Below are positions 16,183-24,154 of a stretch of 64,000 nucleotides of DNA, one piece after another. Within the stretch, counting starts at the first letter, position 1. Each line of letters begins with the position of its first letter. The stretch covers positions 496,001 through 560,000 of the forward strand of contig NZ_FXTA01000003.1 of the NCBI RefSeq assembly GCF_900182645.1. The letters run 5' to 3'. Source of the DNA: Flavobacterium resistens. Its GTDB lineage: Bacteria > Bacteroidota > Bacteroidia > Flavobacteriales > Flavobacteriaceae. The position numbers and the translations under genes are program-made. The notes under the pieces were generated by a model. It was not told where the DNA came from. It ran no database searches and saw only the letters and a list, made by a program, of their open reading frames with translations.

Positions 16183-16830
16183 CTATTCTACCTGATCTTT
16201 TTTCTGCACATAATTTAAACACGCAGAAGACACCAATAAGACTGTTCCTATTGCAATCTTAATTACTCTTTTTGGCTGTATGTTCTGAGCTATTTTTTTA
16301 GAATTGGAATATATGTCTTTTAAATTCGAAAAAAGATTTCCTTTTTTAGGAGCTTCTTTAGACTCTTCATTTTCATTTTCCACAAAACTCTTTGATTCTA
16401 TGACTTCATTCTCGATTTCAGCAGTTGCTTTAATTTTTTCCGCATTTTCAGTCACTTTAGTTTCTGCATTTCTGCACTTTTCATTAAACTTTTTAAAAGG
16501 ACGCGGTTGAAAATCGACCAAAATTGCCGCGAGATTTATTGCGTCAATATTTGACGGATCTGTTTCTCCTTTAAAAAAGGTTTCAATGGGTCTAAACTTA
16601 TCTTTTTGTTCTTTAAACTTATTCTTTTTTGTATGATCAAAATCCAAACACAATAAATTCTTAAAAACATTCAAATCATCTTGAGTAGGCTTGTTTTCGA
16701 AAATAAGCCAACACAAATCGCGGAGTTTCCCTCGTGAAGGATTGTACAAATAGTCAAAGTGTTCTCCCTCTTTTTCGAGTTCGTATTTAATTTTAATCGC
16801 CTTCTTATATTCTTCTAATGTATTATTCAT
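16183..16830 (-). CDS. Membrane protein of unknown family, module B
   Basis: 215 residues from the Met at 16830, the position where similarity to the paralogue at 9904 begins (MNNTLEEYKKAIKIKYELEKE); the frame is open a further 17 codons upstream. Shared segments are LRDLCWLIFE, PTQDDLNVF, FKGETDPSNID and AAILVDFQPRPFKKF. A Glu/Lys-rich linker leads to one C-terminal transmembrane segment (VIKIAIGTVLLVSSACLNYV), after which the protein stops; the outer domain of the module A paralogue is missing. Function unknown. Divergent orientation to the lipoprotein/kinase pair is the same as in module A, but the gap is about 560 bp. Confidence 0.78.
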   Translation of the reverse strand: MNNTLEEYKKAIKIKYELEKEGEHFDYLYNPSRGKLRDLCWLIFENKPTQDDLNVFKNLLCLDFDHTKKNKFKEQKDKFRPIETFFKGETDPSNIDAINLAAILVDFQPRPFKKFNEKCRNAETKVTENAEKIKATAEIENEVIESKSFVENENEESKEAPKKGNLFSNLKDIYSNSKKIAQNIQPKRVIKIAIGTVLLVSSACLNYVQKKDQVE

Positions 16831-17089
16831 TTTGTCTTTTTTAGGAATCTTTTTGGAGTTTTTACTTTCAATATTAATCAAAACATTTTTATATGCCTTT
16901 ATTTTTGACTTCTAAAATTCAAGTCCGTATCAGCACTTCTAATTTTTGTTCCAATTCCATCTTATTTGTACATTTTTTTTCACAATTCAAACCAACTTTT
17001 GTTAAGCATATTGCATCTCTTATAATAGAGATTGGTCTAAAATTAAATAACATTTAATAAAAAACAGGCATTGCATTTTTATTTTATTG

Positions 17090-17137
17090 GGAAATCATGG
17101 GAATCTCAGGAAAACATAGGAATTCCGGGAATTCCTT
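17090..17137. repeat. Array of five GGAA-start repeats, module B control region
   Basis: GGAA units begin at 17090, 17100, 17109, 17119 and 17128 (spacings 10, 9, 10, 9). The last two form the perfect inverted repeat AGGAATTCC-G-GGAATTCCT (17118-17136). The last unit starts 42 bp before the end of the CTTTGC box at 17165-17170, exactly as in module A. Nothing else is visible between the divergent gene start (16830) and this array except AT-rich sequence. Confidence 0.68.
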
Positions 17138-17160
17138 ATCTACAGTAGCCTAGAAGTGCC

Positions 17161-17170
17161 TTTCCTTTGC
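17161..17170 (+). promoter_or_regulatory. Promoter-like TTnCTTTGC box, module B
   Basis: TTTCCTTTGC is the counterpart of TTTACTTTGC in module A, one mismatch from TAnnTTTG, and sits about 18 nt before the leader hairpin. Conservation of box and spacing in two otherwise diverged regions supports a promoter role. No -33 TTG is evident. Confidence 0.45.
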
Positions 17171-17187
17171 ATCAGAAATTAGTTCAA

Positions 17188-17367
17188 GTTTTGTCTGCAG
17201 ACTAAAACAAAAATATAAAACTAGTTCTAATTAACATTGTGGAAAACCGTAAGACCGAGTTTATTCGGGAAGTTTAAATTACGTCTTACAGTTCTACACG
17301 ATCAACTTCCCAAAATCAATTTGGTATTGCCAAAAAAGAACTCTGGATAACTCCGGACAGCAATACC
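17188..17367 (+). ncRNA. Structured 5' leader RNA with interleaved helices, module B
   Basis: Same plan as 10956-11134. Hairpin GTTTT/AAAAC (17188-17208). P1 pairs 17239-17255 with 17297-17283 (GTG/CAC, AAC/GTT, GTAAGAC/GTCTTAC). P2 pairs GGGAAGTT (17267-17274) with AACTTCCC (17304-17311) and is interleaved with P1. Terminal stem GGTATTGC/GCAATACC (17323-17330/17360-17367) encloses TCTGGA/TCCGGA. Relative to module A, C-G becomes T-A in the first hairpin, GCG/CGC becomes GTG/CAC in P1, and the inner P3 hairpin is rebuilt with different pairs. It ends 27 nt before the lipoprotein ATG. Confidence 0.7.
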
Positions 17368-17394
17368 TATGTCTAATTTCTAAATTAAATCAAA

Positions 17395-17622
17395 ATGAAA
17401 AAACTATTATTTTTTAGCACTTTTGTGTTATTGTTCACTATATTTTCTTGTACTCCGGATGAATTTGAAACTCAGCCAAAACAAGAAACAAAAAAAACTG
17501 TTAATCCAGTAAAAGATACTTATGCTGAGGATGGACCGGGTACCGGCCCTGGAACCGGAACTCCTGGCGGTGATGGCCCTGGTGATGGTGGTCCAATTAA
17601 ACCACCACCAACTGATGAATAA
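17395..17622 (+). CDS. Small lipoprotein with Gly/Pro-rich tail, module B
   Basis: 75 residues. Lipoprotein signal MKKLLFFSTFVLLFTIFSC (lipobox IFSC), then TPDEFE, a Lys/Gln-rich spacer and a tail of GPGTG-type repeats ending in KPPPTDE. It is the paralogue of the 59-residue protein at 11164; the tails differ (Gly/Pro versus polyproline), but both carry DGPG and a terminal acidic group. It follows the structured leader and precedes the kinase. Function unknown. Low-complexity tails suggest an extended, exposed peptide rather than a fold. Confidence 0.8.
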   Translation: MKKLLFFSTFVLLFTIFSCTPDEFETQPKQETKKTVNPVKDTYAEDGPGTGPGTGTPGGDGPGDGGPIKPPPTDE

Positions 17623-17654
17623 ATATACTTTGGTATCTAATTAATTACTATTTT

Positions 17655-17694
17655 CGGGGAAAGTAAATTTATATGTTACGGTCCCCGTTTTTTT
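17655..17694 (+). terminator. Attenuator-like hairpin overlapping the kinase start, module B
   Basis: CGGGGA (17655-17660) pairs with TCCCCG (17682-17687); GTAA (17663-17666) pairs with TTAC (17676-17679); the loop ends with the kinase ATG (17673-17675). Seven T follow (17688-17694). Structure and position match 11376-11414 in module A. Confidence 0.65.
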
Positions 17695-19382
17695 ATTTTA
17701 TAATTCTTCTTTTTCTTTTTTCATGCAAAGAAAAAAAGACGGCAAATCCTAATACAGAATCTATTCGAAAAGAAGCGCTTAGCTTACGAAATAAAGGATA
17801 CGAAAATATCCAAAAACAGAATTTCAACACTGCTTTTCACGAGTTTAATAAATCCAAAATACTTTTTGAAACTTTAAATGACAGTGCCAATATTGGGTAT
17901 GCACTTATTCAATTAGCAACAATCCAGCAAGTCAATGGTGATTACTATGGAAGTAAGGAGACTGCCACGGAAGCCTTAGCGTATTATACAGAACAGAATA
18001 CATATACCTCTTCAATAAATCTTATCCTAGGTATTGCTGATAAAGAATTATCTCTTTACGACGACGCGATTTTTTACTACAAGGAATCCATAAAAGAAGA
18101 AACAGACCCTGTACTTAAACATGACCTTATGGGCAATATTGCTACTGTCTATATCTTCCAACAAAAATATGACAAAGCGATTACTCTTATGGAATATATA
18201 TTAAGTACTAAACTTTTTAATGAGAAATCTAACGCATCCAGTAAAGCGAGAATTCAAGATAATTTAGGTTATGCCTATTTTAAAAAAGGATTGGATGGAA
18301 AAGGATTTTATTTAATGAATAAAGCACTCCAGAAAAGAAATGAAATTAATGACACTTATAGAACTATTGAAAGTTATCTTCATCTAGCAGATTATTATTC
18401 CAAAAAAGAAATTCAAAAATCAGATGAAAGCGCGCTGAAAGCATATAATATCTCCACAAAACTGAACAGTGTTGATGAAAGATTAGAAGCTTTGCAAATT
18501 TTAATTTCAAATGATAACAGTGCCCAAAAGCAAAAATATGTTCAAAAATATTTTACACTAAACGACAGTATCATTAAAGTTAGAAATAACTTTAAAAATA
18601 AATTCGCCAAAATCAAATACGATGCTAAAAAAGAAAAAGACGAAAATGAAAAACTTCGTTTAGAAAAAGCAGAAAACCAGTTAGCGCTTCAAAAAGAAAA
18701 ATATTTTCGAATTGTATTAGTAATCATATTTGTTTTTCTTGTCATTTTAATAGCAATTTTAATCCGTTATTATAAAAATAAAAACAAGGCAACCGAATTT
18801 AGAGCTTCATATGAAACCGAAACTAGGATTGCTAAAAAAATCCATGATGAGCTGGCAAACGATGTTTATAATGTGATTGCTTTTACCGAATCTCAGTCTT
18901 TGTCTAAAGAAAATACAAAAGAGAATCTTCTTCAAAAATTAGATGATATTTATAGCCGTGTAAGAGGAATTTCTAAAGAAAATAATAAAATTGATACGGG
19001 TGCAAATTTTACCAGCACCATTAAAGAATTGCTTTCGACTTATAACACCACTGAAAGAAATATCATATTTACTAATTTAGAAAATATAAATTGGGAAATT
19101 GTTGACGATATAAAAAAGGTCACCATAAGCCGAATTTTACAAGAACTATTGGTAAATATGAAAAAACACAGCCAGGCAAATCTTGTTGTCATAAAATTTG
19201 AAAGTGATCAAAACTCAATACTAATAAACTACACCGATAATGGTATTGGTTGCGAAAAAAATAAGATTGCAAAAAATGGTCTCCAAAACATGGAAAGCCG
19301 TATTCAGGCTGTTAAAGGAACTGTAGATTTTGAAACAGAACCTGACAAAGGTTTTAGAGCGAAAATAACTATTCCCAAATAA
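17673..19382 (+). CDS. TPR-domain sensor histidine kinase, module B (no adjacent regulator)
   Basis: 569 residues, paralogue of the kinase at 11393 over its whole length. The N-terminus MLRSPFFYFIILLFLFSCKEKK has a lipobox (LFSC). TPR-like helices span about 30-320, one transmembrane segment about 345-366, then the kinase with KIHDELAND (His about 391), N-box QELLVNMKKHSQA, G-box YTDNGIG and GLQNMESRI. The juxtamembrane linker, from LNDSIIKVRNN to KLRLEKAENQL, is nearly identical to that of module A, whereas the TPR part is more diverged, as expected if the sensed ligands differ and the output is shared. No response regulator follows; the next gene is convergent. Confidence 0.9.
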   Translation: MLRSPFFYFIILLFLFSCKEKKTANPNTESIRKEALSLRNKGYENIQKQNFNTAFHEFNKSKILFETLNDSANIGYALIQLATIQQVNGDYYGSKETATEALAYYTEQNTYTSSINLILGIADKELSLYDDAIFYYKESIKEETDPVLKHDLMGNIATVYIFQQKYDKAITLMEYILSTKLFNEKSNASSKARIQDNLGYAYFKKGLDGKGFYLMNKALQKRNEINDTYRTIESYLHLADYYSKKEIQKSDESALKAYNISTKLNSVDERLEALQILISNDNSAQKQKYVQKYFTLNDSIIKVRNNFKNKFAKIKYDAKKEKDENEKLRLEKAENQLALQKEKYFRIVLVIIFVFLVILIAILIRYYKNKNKATEFRASYETETRIAKKIHDELANDVYNVIAFTESQSLSKENTKENLLQKLDDIYSRVRGISKENNKIDTGANFTSTIKELLSTYNTTERNIIFTNLENINWEIVDDIKKVTISRILQELLVNMKKHSQANLVVIKFESDQNSILINYTDNGIGCEKNKIAKNGLQNMESRIQAVKGTVDFETEPDKGFRAKITIPK

Positions 19383-19390
19383 GTGAAAAT

Positions 19391-19422
19391 AAAAAACCTC
19401 TCAGACATTAATTTCTGAGAGG
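19391..19422. terminator. Intrinsic terminator between module B kinase and efflux operon
   Basis: CCTCTCAGA (19397-19405) and TCTGAGAGG (19414-19422) are perfect 9-bp arms. The AAAAAA at 19391-19396 gives a U-tract for transcripts of the minus-strand efflux operon, so that direction is the stronger one. Confidence 0.8.
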
Positions 19423-19453
19423 CCTCTACTAATAACTAATTAAAATGGGCATT

Positions 19454-20896
19454 CTACTTCCAACCTCCGCCTAGGTCTCTGTAAACATGAACCGCAGCGT
19501 TAAGTTGTTCTTTTTTAGTATCAATCAATTCTAAATTTGCTTCTAATGCGTCACGTTGCGTCATTAAAACTTCAAAATAATCTACTCTTGCCGATTTAAA
19601 TAAATCATTCGAAACATCAATTGATTTGTTCAATGCGTCAACCTGTTGTGATTTCAAATCATAACCCTTTTGCAGATTATCAATTTTAGAAAGCTGATTA
19701 GATACTTCTAAATAAGCGTTTAAAATCGTTTTATCATAATTGTATAATGCCTGAAGTTGTCTTGCATTTGCGCTTGAAAATTCTGCTTTAATTGCATTTC
19801 TGTTAATCAATGGAGCAGCAAGATCTCCTGCTAATGAATATAAAAGTGATTCTGGAAACGTAAACAAATAAGATGGCTTAAATGCTTGAACTCCAAAAGC
19901 TGCTGAAATATCAAGTGAAGGATAAAATTCTGCGCGCGCTACTTTTACATCTAACTTCGCCGCTACCAATTCTAATTCTGCCTGTTTAACATCAGGACGA
20001 TTCATCAACAATTGAGACGGAATTCCAGCACTTACAGACGCTGGTAATAAAGTCAGGAATTTTGTATCAGTTCTTTTAATCTCTTGCGGATAACGTCCTA
20101 ACAGGAAATTAATTTTATTCTCCGTTTCTTTGATTTGCTGTAAAATATCAAACTCCATGCTTTTTGAAGTCAATACTTCAGCCTCGAATTTTTTAACTCC
20201 AAGTTCTGTTGCTCTTGCAGCTTGCTTTTGAATTTTTACAATTTCCAAAGCATTACTTTGCAAAGTAATTGTTTGTTTTACAATATCAAGCTGACTATCT
20301 AAAGCCAATAACTCATAATAAGAATCAGCGATTTCAGCAATAAGATTTGTCACTACAAAGTTTTTACCTTCAACTGTAGCCAAATATCTGTTTACTGCCG
20401 CTTTTTTAGAATTGCGTAGTTTTTTCCAAATATCAACTTCCCAGTTTGCATAAGCTGCAATCGTAAAATCTCCAAGCGGATCTGGAGTTTCAACGCCAGG
20501 TTTGATTTCAGTAGTGGCATCACCAGCACCTTGGCTGGTATACCTTCCTACTTTTTCTACTCCAGCTCCGGCACGAACACCAACTTGCGGCAATAAAAGT
20601 CCTTTGCGAACTCTAATGTCATTCTTAGCAATTTCGATTTCCTGCAGCGTCATGTTTAACTCCTGATTGTTTTTCAGGGCCACATCAATCAAATCAATAA
20701 GGTTTTGATCCTTAAAGAACTCATTCCATTTTACAGCTGCAGTATTGATTGTATCCTGAGTGGCAGCAGCACTAAATGATTCCGGAACCGGCGCACTGGC
20801 AGTTGCAGTGTCTGGCGCAGGAGCTTTACACCCTACTACAGCAAGACACAAGCCTAATGCAACGCTATATTTATATATTTTCACTTTATTATACAT
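19454..20896 (-). CDS. Outer-membrane efflux lipoprotein (OprM/NodT type) of RND pump
   Basis: 480 residues from the Met at 20896 (four codons earlier is also possible). Signal MYNKVKIYKYSVALGLCLAVVGC has lipobox VVGC. Two OEP repeats are seen, with characteristic QEIEIAKNDIRVRKG and MNRPDVKQAELELVAAKLDVKVARAEFYPSLD-like segments. TolC-family trimers form the outer-membrane channel. The start overlaps the end of the pump gene by a few bases, so the three genes (adaptor, pump, channel) are translationally coupled. The substrate cannot be inferred. Confidence 0.93.
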   Translation of the reverse strand: MYNKVKIYKYSVALGLCLAVVGCKAPAPDTATASAPVPESFSAAATQDTINTAAVKWNEFFKDQNLIDLIDVALKNNQELNMTLQEIEIAKNDIRVRKGLLLPQVGVRAGAGVEKVGRYTSQGAGDATTEIKPGVETPDPLGDFTIAAYANWEVDIWKKLRNSKKAAVNRYLATVEGKNFVVTNLIAEIADSYYELLALDSQLDIVKQTITLQSNALEIVKIQKQAARATELGVKKFEAEVLTSKSMEFDILQQIKETENKINFLLGRYPQEIKRTDTKFLTLLPASVSAGIPSQLLMNRPDVKQAELELVAAKLDVKVARAEFYPSLDISAAFGVQAFKPSYLFTFPESLLYSLAGDLAAPLINRNAIKAEFSSANARQLQALYNYDKTILNAYLEVSNQLSKIDNLQKGYDLKSQQVDALNKSIDVSNDLFKSARVDYFEVLMTQRDALEANLELIDTKKEQLNAAVHVYRDLGGGWK

Positions 20897-23800
20897 GATT
20901 GTTGTCAATTTCTTCAGTTAATGGGTTTTCTTCTTCATGTTTAACCAATTTGTATTTCTCGGCAATTCGTCCGAAAATGTAATACAATCCCGGAATTAGG
21001 AATACCCCACAAATAGTTCCAATAAGCATACCTCCTGCAGCAGCAGTACCAATAGTTCTGTTACCAATTTTACCTGGACCAGTTGCAAATGCAAGTGGAA
21101 GCAAACCAGCAATAAATGCAAACGAAGTCATCAAGATAGGACGGAACCTCGCTTTTGCTCCTTCCATAGCTGCATCGAGAACTGATTTTCCTGCAGCGTG
21201 TCGCTGAATAGCAAACTCTACAATCAATACGGCATTTTTACCTAATAAACCAATAAGCATTACCATGGCAACCTGAGCATAGATATTGTTTTCTAATCCT
21301 GTGAATTTCAATAAAAGGAAAGCCCCAAAAATACCCGCTGGCAACGAAAGAATTACTGATAATGGAAGAATGAAACTTTCATATTGCGCTGCTAATACCA
21401 AGTAAACAAATCCTAAACAGATTAAGAATACCCAAATTGCCTGATTACCTTGAGCCACCTCATCAGCAGAAATACCTGCCCAGTCAATGTCATATCCTCT
21501 TGGTAATTTTTTCTCTGCTATTTGCTGAATTACTTTAATTGCTGTACCTGAACTATAACCTGCAGCCGGAGAACCACTAATTTGTGTTGAGGTGTACATA
21601 TTATGACGTGTGATTTCTGAAAGTCCGTACACTTTTTCTAATCTCATAAAAGCAGAATAAGGCACCATTTCATCACGGTCGTTTTTCACATACAATTTCA
21701 AGATATCATCTGGCTGTGCACGATATTCTGGTGAAGCCTGAACGATTACTTTATAGTTGATTCCGAATTTAATAAAACTGATTTCGTAGTTACTACCCAC
21801 AAGAGTTGACAAAGTATTCATCGCATTTTCGATAGAAACACCTTTTTGCTGTGCCAAATCATTGTCGACTCTCATCATATATTGAGGGAAACTCGAGCTA
21901 TAAAAACTGAATACATTTGATAATTCTGGTTGCTTGTTTAATTCGGCAACAAAATCATTGTTTACCTTCTCCATTCTTTTGTAATCACCAGAACCTGTTT
22001 TATCTAATAAACGAAGCTCAAACCCTCCTGCAGCACCATATCCAGGTACAGCTGGCGGTTGGAAGAATTCGATATTCGCACCTGCAATATCTTTACATTT
22101 TTCTTCCATTTGCTTCATAATCTCAACAACAGACTCTTTTCTATCGCTCCAATCCTTAAGATTGACCAAACAAGTTCCTGAGTTTGCACCAGTACCTTCA
22201 GATAAAATTTCATATCCCGCTAATGAAGAAACAGATTTTACTCCGTCAATTTCCTCAGCAATTTTTTGAACTCTTTCTGCAATATTATTAGTTCTTTCTA
22301 ATGATGAACCCGGAGGCGTCTGAATAACAGCATAAAACATTCCCTGATCCTCATTCGGAATAAATCCAGAAGGAACAGTGCTACTAATTCCCCATGTTCC
22401 GATACAGAAACCAATTAAAGCAACAAATGTCACTACTCTTCTGTCAACAATTTTTGCTAATACATTTTGGTATCTGCCTTGTGCTAAATTGAATTTTTCG
22501 TTGAAAGCATCAATAAATCTGTTTGCAGGAGTTTTCTTTTTAGGTTGTCCGTGATTGTTTTTCAACATCATTGCACAAAGTGCTGGCGTCAATGTTAATG
22601 CCACAACACCTGAAAGTATAATAGCAGTTGCCATTGTTACTGAGAACTGTCGGTAAAATACTCCAACGGGACCAGACATAAAAGCAACCGGAATAAATAC
22701 CGCTGCCATAAGGAATGTAATCGCTACAATCGCTCCAGCAATTTCATGCATTGCTTTTTTCGTTGCCTTAAATGGCGACAGATGCTCTTCTTCCATCTTG
22801 GCGTGAACGGCCTCGATAACCACAATCGCATCATCGACCACGACCCCAATTGCCAATACTAAAGCAAATAATGTAATTAAGTTCAACGAAATATCGAAGA
22901 ATGTCATGAACACAAAAGTTCCAACCAACGATACCGGAACCGCAATTGCCGGAATAACTGTAGATCGCCAGTCACCCAAGAAAAGGAATACTACTAAACC
23001 TACCAAAATAAAAGCTTCAACAAGCGTATGAATTACTTTTTCGATAGAAGCATCAAGGAACTTAGAAACGTCATACGAAATCTCATAATCCATTCCTTTA
23101 GGAAATTTTTGTTTGATTTTTTCCAATTTCGCTTTTACCTCCTCAATAACCTGATTCGCGTTACTTCCGAAAGATTGTTTCAATACAATTGCCGCTGAAG
23201 GTCTTCCATTCAAATTTGAATAGATATCATACATCGAACTTCCAAATTCAACTTTTGCAATATCTTTCAAACGCAAAAGCTCTCCATTCCCATTCGATTT
23301 TACTACAATATTCTCATATTGCTCTTTTGTAGTAAAACGCCCAGAATATTTCAATACGTACTCAAATGCCTGAGAACGTTTACCAGAACTTTCTCCTGTT
23401 TTACCTGGAGAAGCCTCTAAACTCTGACTTGATAATGCTTCCATTACCTCATCAGCCGAGATTTTATAAGCTAGCATACGATCTGGTTTCAACCAAATAC
23501 GCATTGCATATTCACGTGTTCCTAAGATATCTCCAGAACCAATACCGTTTACCCTTTTTAATTCTGAAAGTACGTTGATATCAGCGTAATTGTACAAGAA
23601 TTTCATATCGGTATTTTTGTCTGTACTGTAAAGGTTCACGTACATCAACATACTCGGTACCTCTCTTGTAATTTTGATACCTTCTCTAATTACTAAAGGC
23701 GGAAGTTTATTTGTTACCGAAGCCACACGGTTCTGCACGTTAATTGCAGCCTGATTTGGATCAGTACCTAAGTTAAAAACAACTTTAATTGTCGCTTCAC

Positions 23801-24056
23801 CATCGTTACCAGCATCAGAAGCCATGTATTTCATTCCAGGAACTCCATTCAAGGCTCTTTCCAACGGAATAACAACTGCCTTAATCATCAATTCACCGTT
23901 AGATCCTGGATAATCAGCGGTAATATTTACCATCGGTGGTGAAATTGTTGGGAACTGTGTAATTGGCAAATTCAATACCGACAGTACTCCCAAAAAGACA
24001 ATAATCAGCGATATTACTATCGACAGAACAGGTCTTTGTATAAATTTATTAAACAT
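20889..24056 (-). CDS. RND multidrug efflux permease (HAE-1/AcrB type)
   Basis: 1055 residues, the usual HAE-1 length. N-terminal MFNKFIQRPVLSIVISLIIV is the first transmembrane helix; the proton-relay Asp pair is in VLAIGVVVDDAIVVIEAV (TM4); large periplasmic loops and a second half beginning with VTFVALIGFCIGTWG are present, giving 12 TM segments. It pumps substrates from periplasm or inner-membrane leaflet through the outer-membrane channel using proton motive force. It lies between the adaptor and channel genes in one operon. No local regulator gene is visible. Confidence 0.95.
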   Translation of the reverse strand: MFNKFIQRPVLSIVISLIIVFLGVLSVLNLPITQFPTISPPMVNITADYPGSNGELMIKAVVIPLERALNGVPGMKYMASDAGNDGEATIKVVFNLGTDPNQAAINVQNRVASVTNKLPPLVIREGIKITREVPSMLMYVNLYSTDKNTDMKFLYNYADINVLSELKRVNGIGSGDILGTREYAMRIWLKPDRMLAYKISADEVMEALSSQSLEASPGKTGESSGKRSQAFEYVLKYSGRFTTKEQYENIVVKSNGNGELLRLKDIAKVEFGSSMYDIYSNLNGRPSAAIVLKQSFGSNANQVIEEVKAKLEKIKQKFPKGMDYEISYDVSKFLDASIEKVIHTLVEAFILVGLVVFLFLGDWRSTVIPAIAVPVSLVGTFVFMTFFDISLNLITLFALVLAIGVVVDDAIVVIEAVHAKMEEEHLSPFKATKKAMHEIAGAIVAITFLMAAVFIPVAFMSGPVGVFYRQFSVTMATAIILSGVVALTLTPALCAMMLKNNHGQPKKKTPANRFIDAFNEKFNLAQGRYQNVLAKIVDRRVVTFVALIGFCIGTWGISSTVPSGFIPNEDQGMFYAVIQTPPGSSLERTNNIAERVQKIAEEIDGVKSVSSLAGYEILSEGTGANSGTCLVNLKDWSDRKESVVEIMKQMEEKCKDIAGANIEFFQPPAVPGYGAAGGFELRLLDKTGSGDYKRMEKVNNDFVAELNKQPELSNVFSFYSSSFPQYMMRVDNDLAQQKGVSIENAMNTLSTLVGSNYEISFIKFGINYKVIVQASPEYRAQPDDILKLYVKNDRDEMVPYSAFMRLEKVYGLSEITRHNMYTSTQISGSPAAGYSSGTAIKVIQQIAEKKLPRGYDIDWAGISADEVAQGNQAIWVFLICLGFVYLVLAAQYESFILPLSVILSLPAGIFGAFLLLKFTGLENNIYAQVAMVMLIGLLGKNAVLIVEFAIQRHAAGKSVLDAAMEGAKARFRPILMTSFAFIAGLLPLAFATGPGKIGNRTIGTAAAGGMLIGTICGVFLIPGLYYIFGRIAEKYKLVKHEEENPLTEEIDNNHV

Positions 24057-24099
24057 TTTATATTTTTTTAATGATTAAACTAACTGAAAGTTTAAAATT

Positions 24100-24142
24100 G
24101 TTTCAGGTTTCAGGTTTCAAGTTTCATGAAACTTGAAACTTT
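24100..24142. repeat. GTTTCAAGTTTC-type inverted repeat in RND operon
   Basis: GTTTCAGGTTTCAGGTTTC runs into a near-palindrome, CAAGTTTCATGAAACTTG, between adaptor and pump genes. It belongs to the repeat family that fills four gaps of the trp operon, but lacks the GTTGTTGGAAC centre found there. The hairpin would lie between the two cistrons. Confidence 0.7.
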
Positions 24143-24154
24143 CAAACAAAATCC

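Noticed and set aside
16008..16262. Plus-strand 84-codon frame beginning MILLGLTVFFSYLYS
   Set aside because: AT-rich sequence gives hydrophobic codons by chance; its 3' end runs antisense into the module B membrane protein gene and no homologous frame exists in module A.
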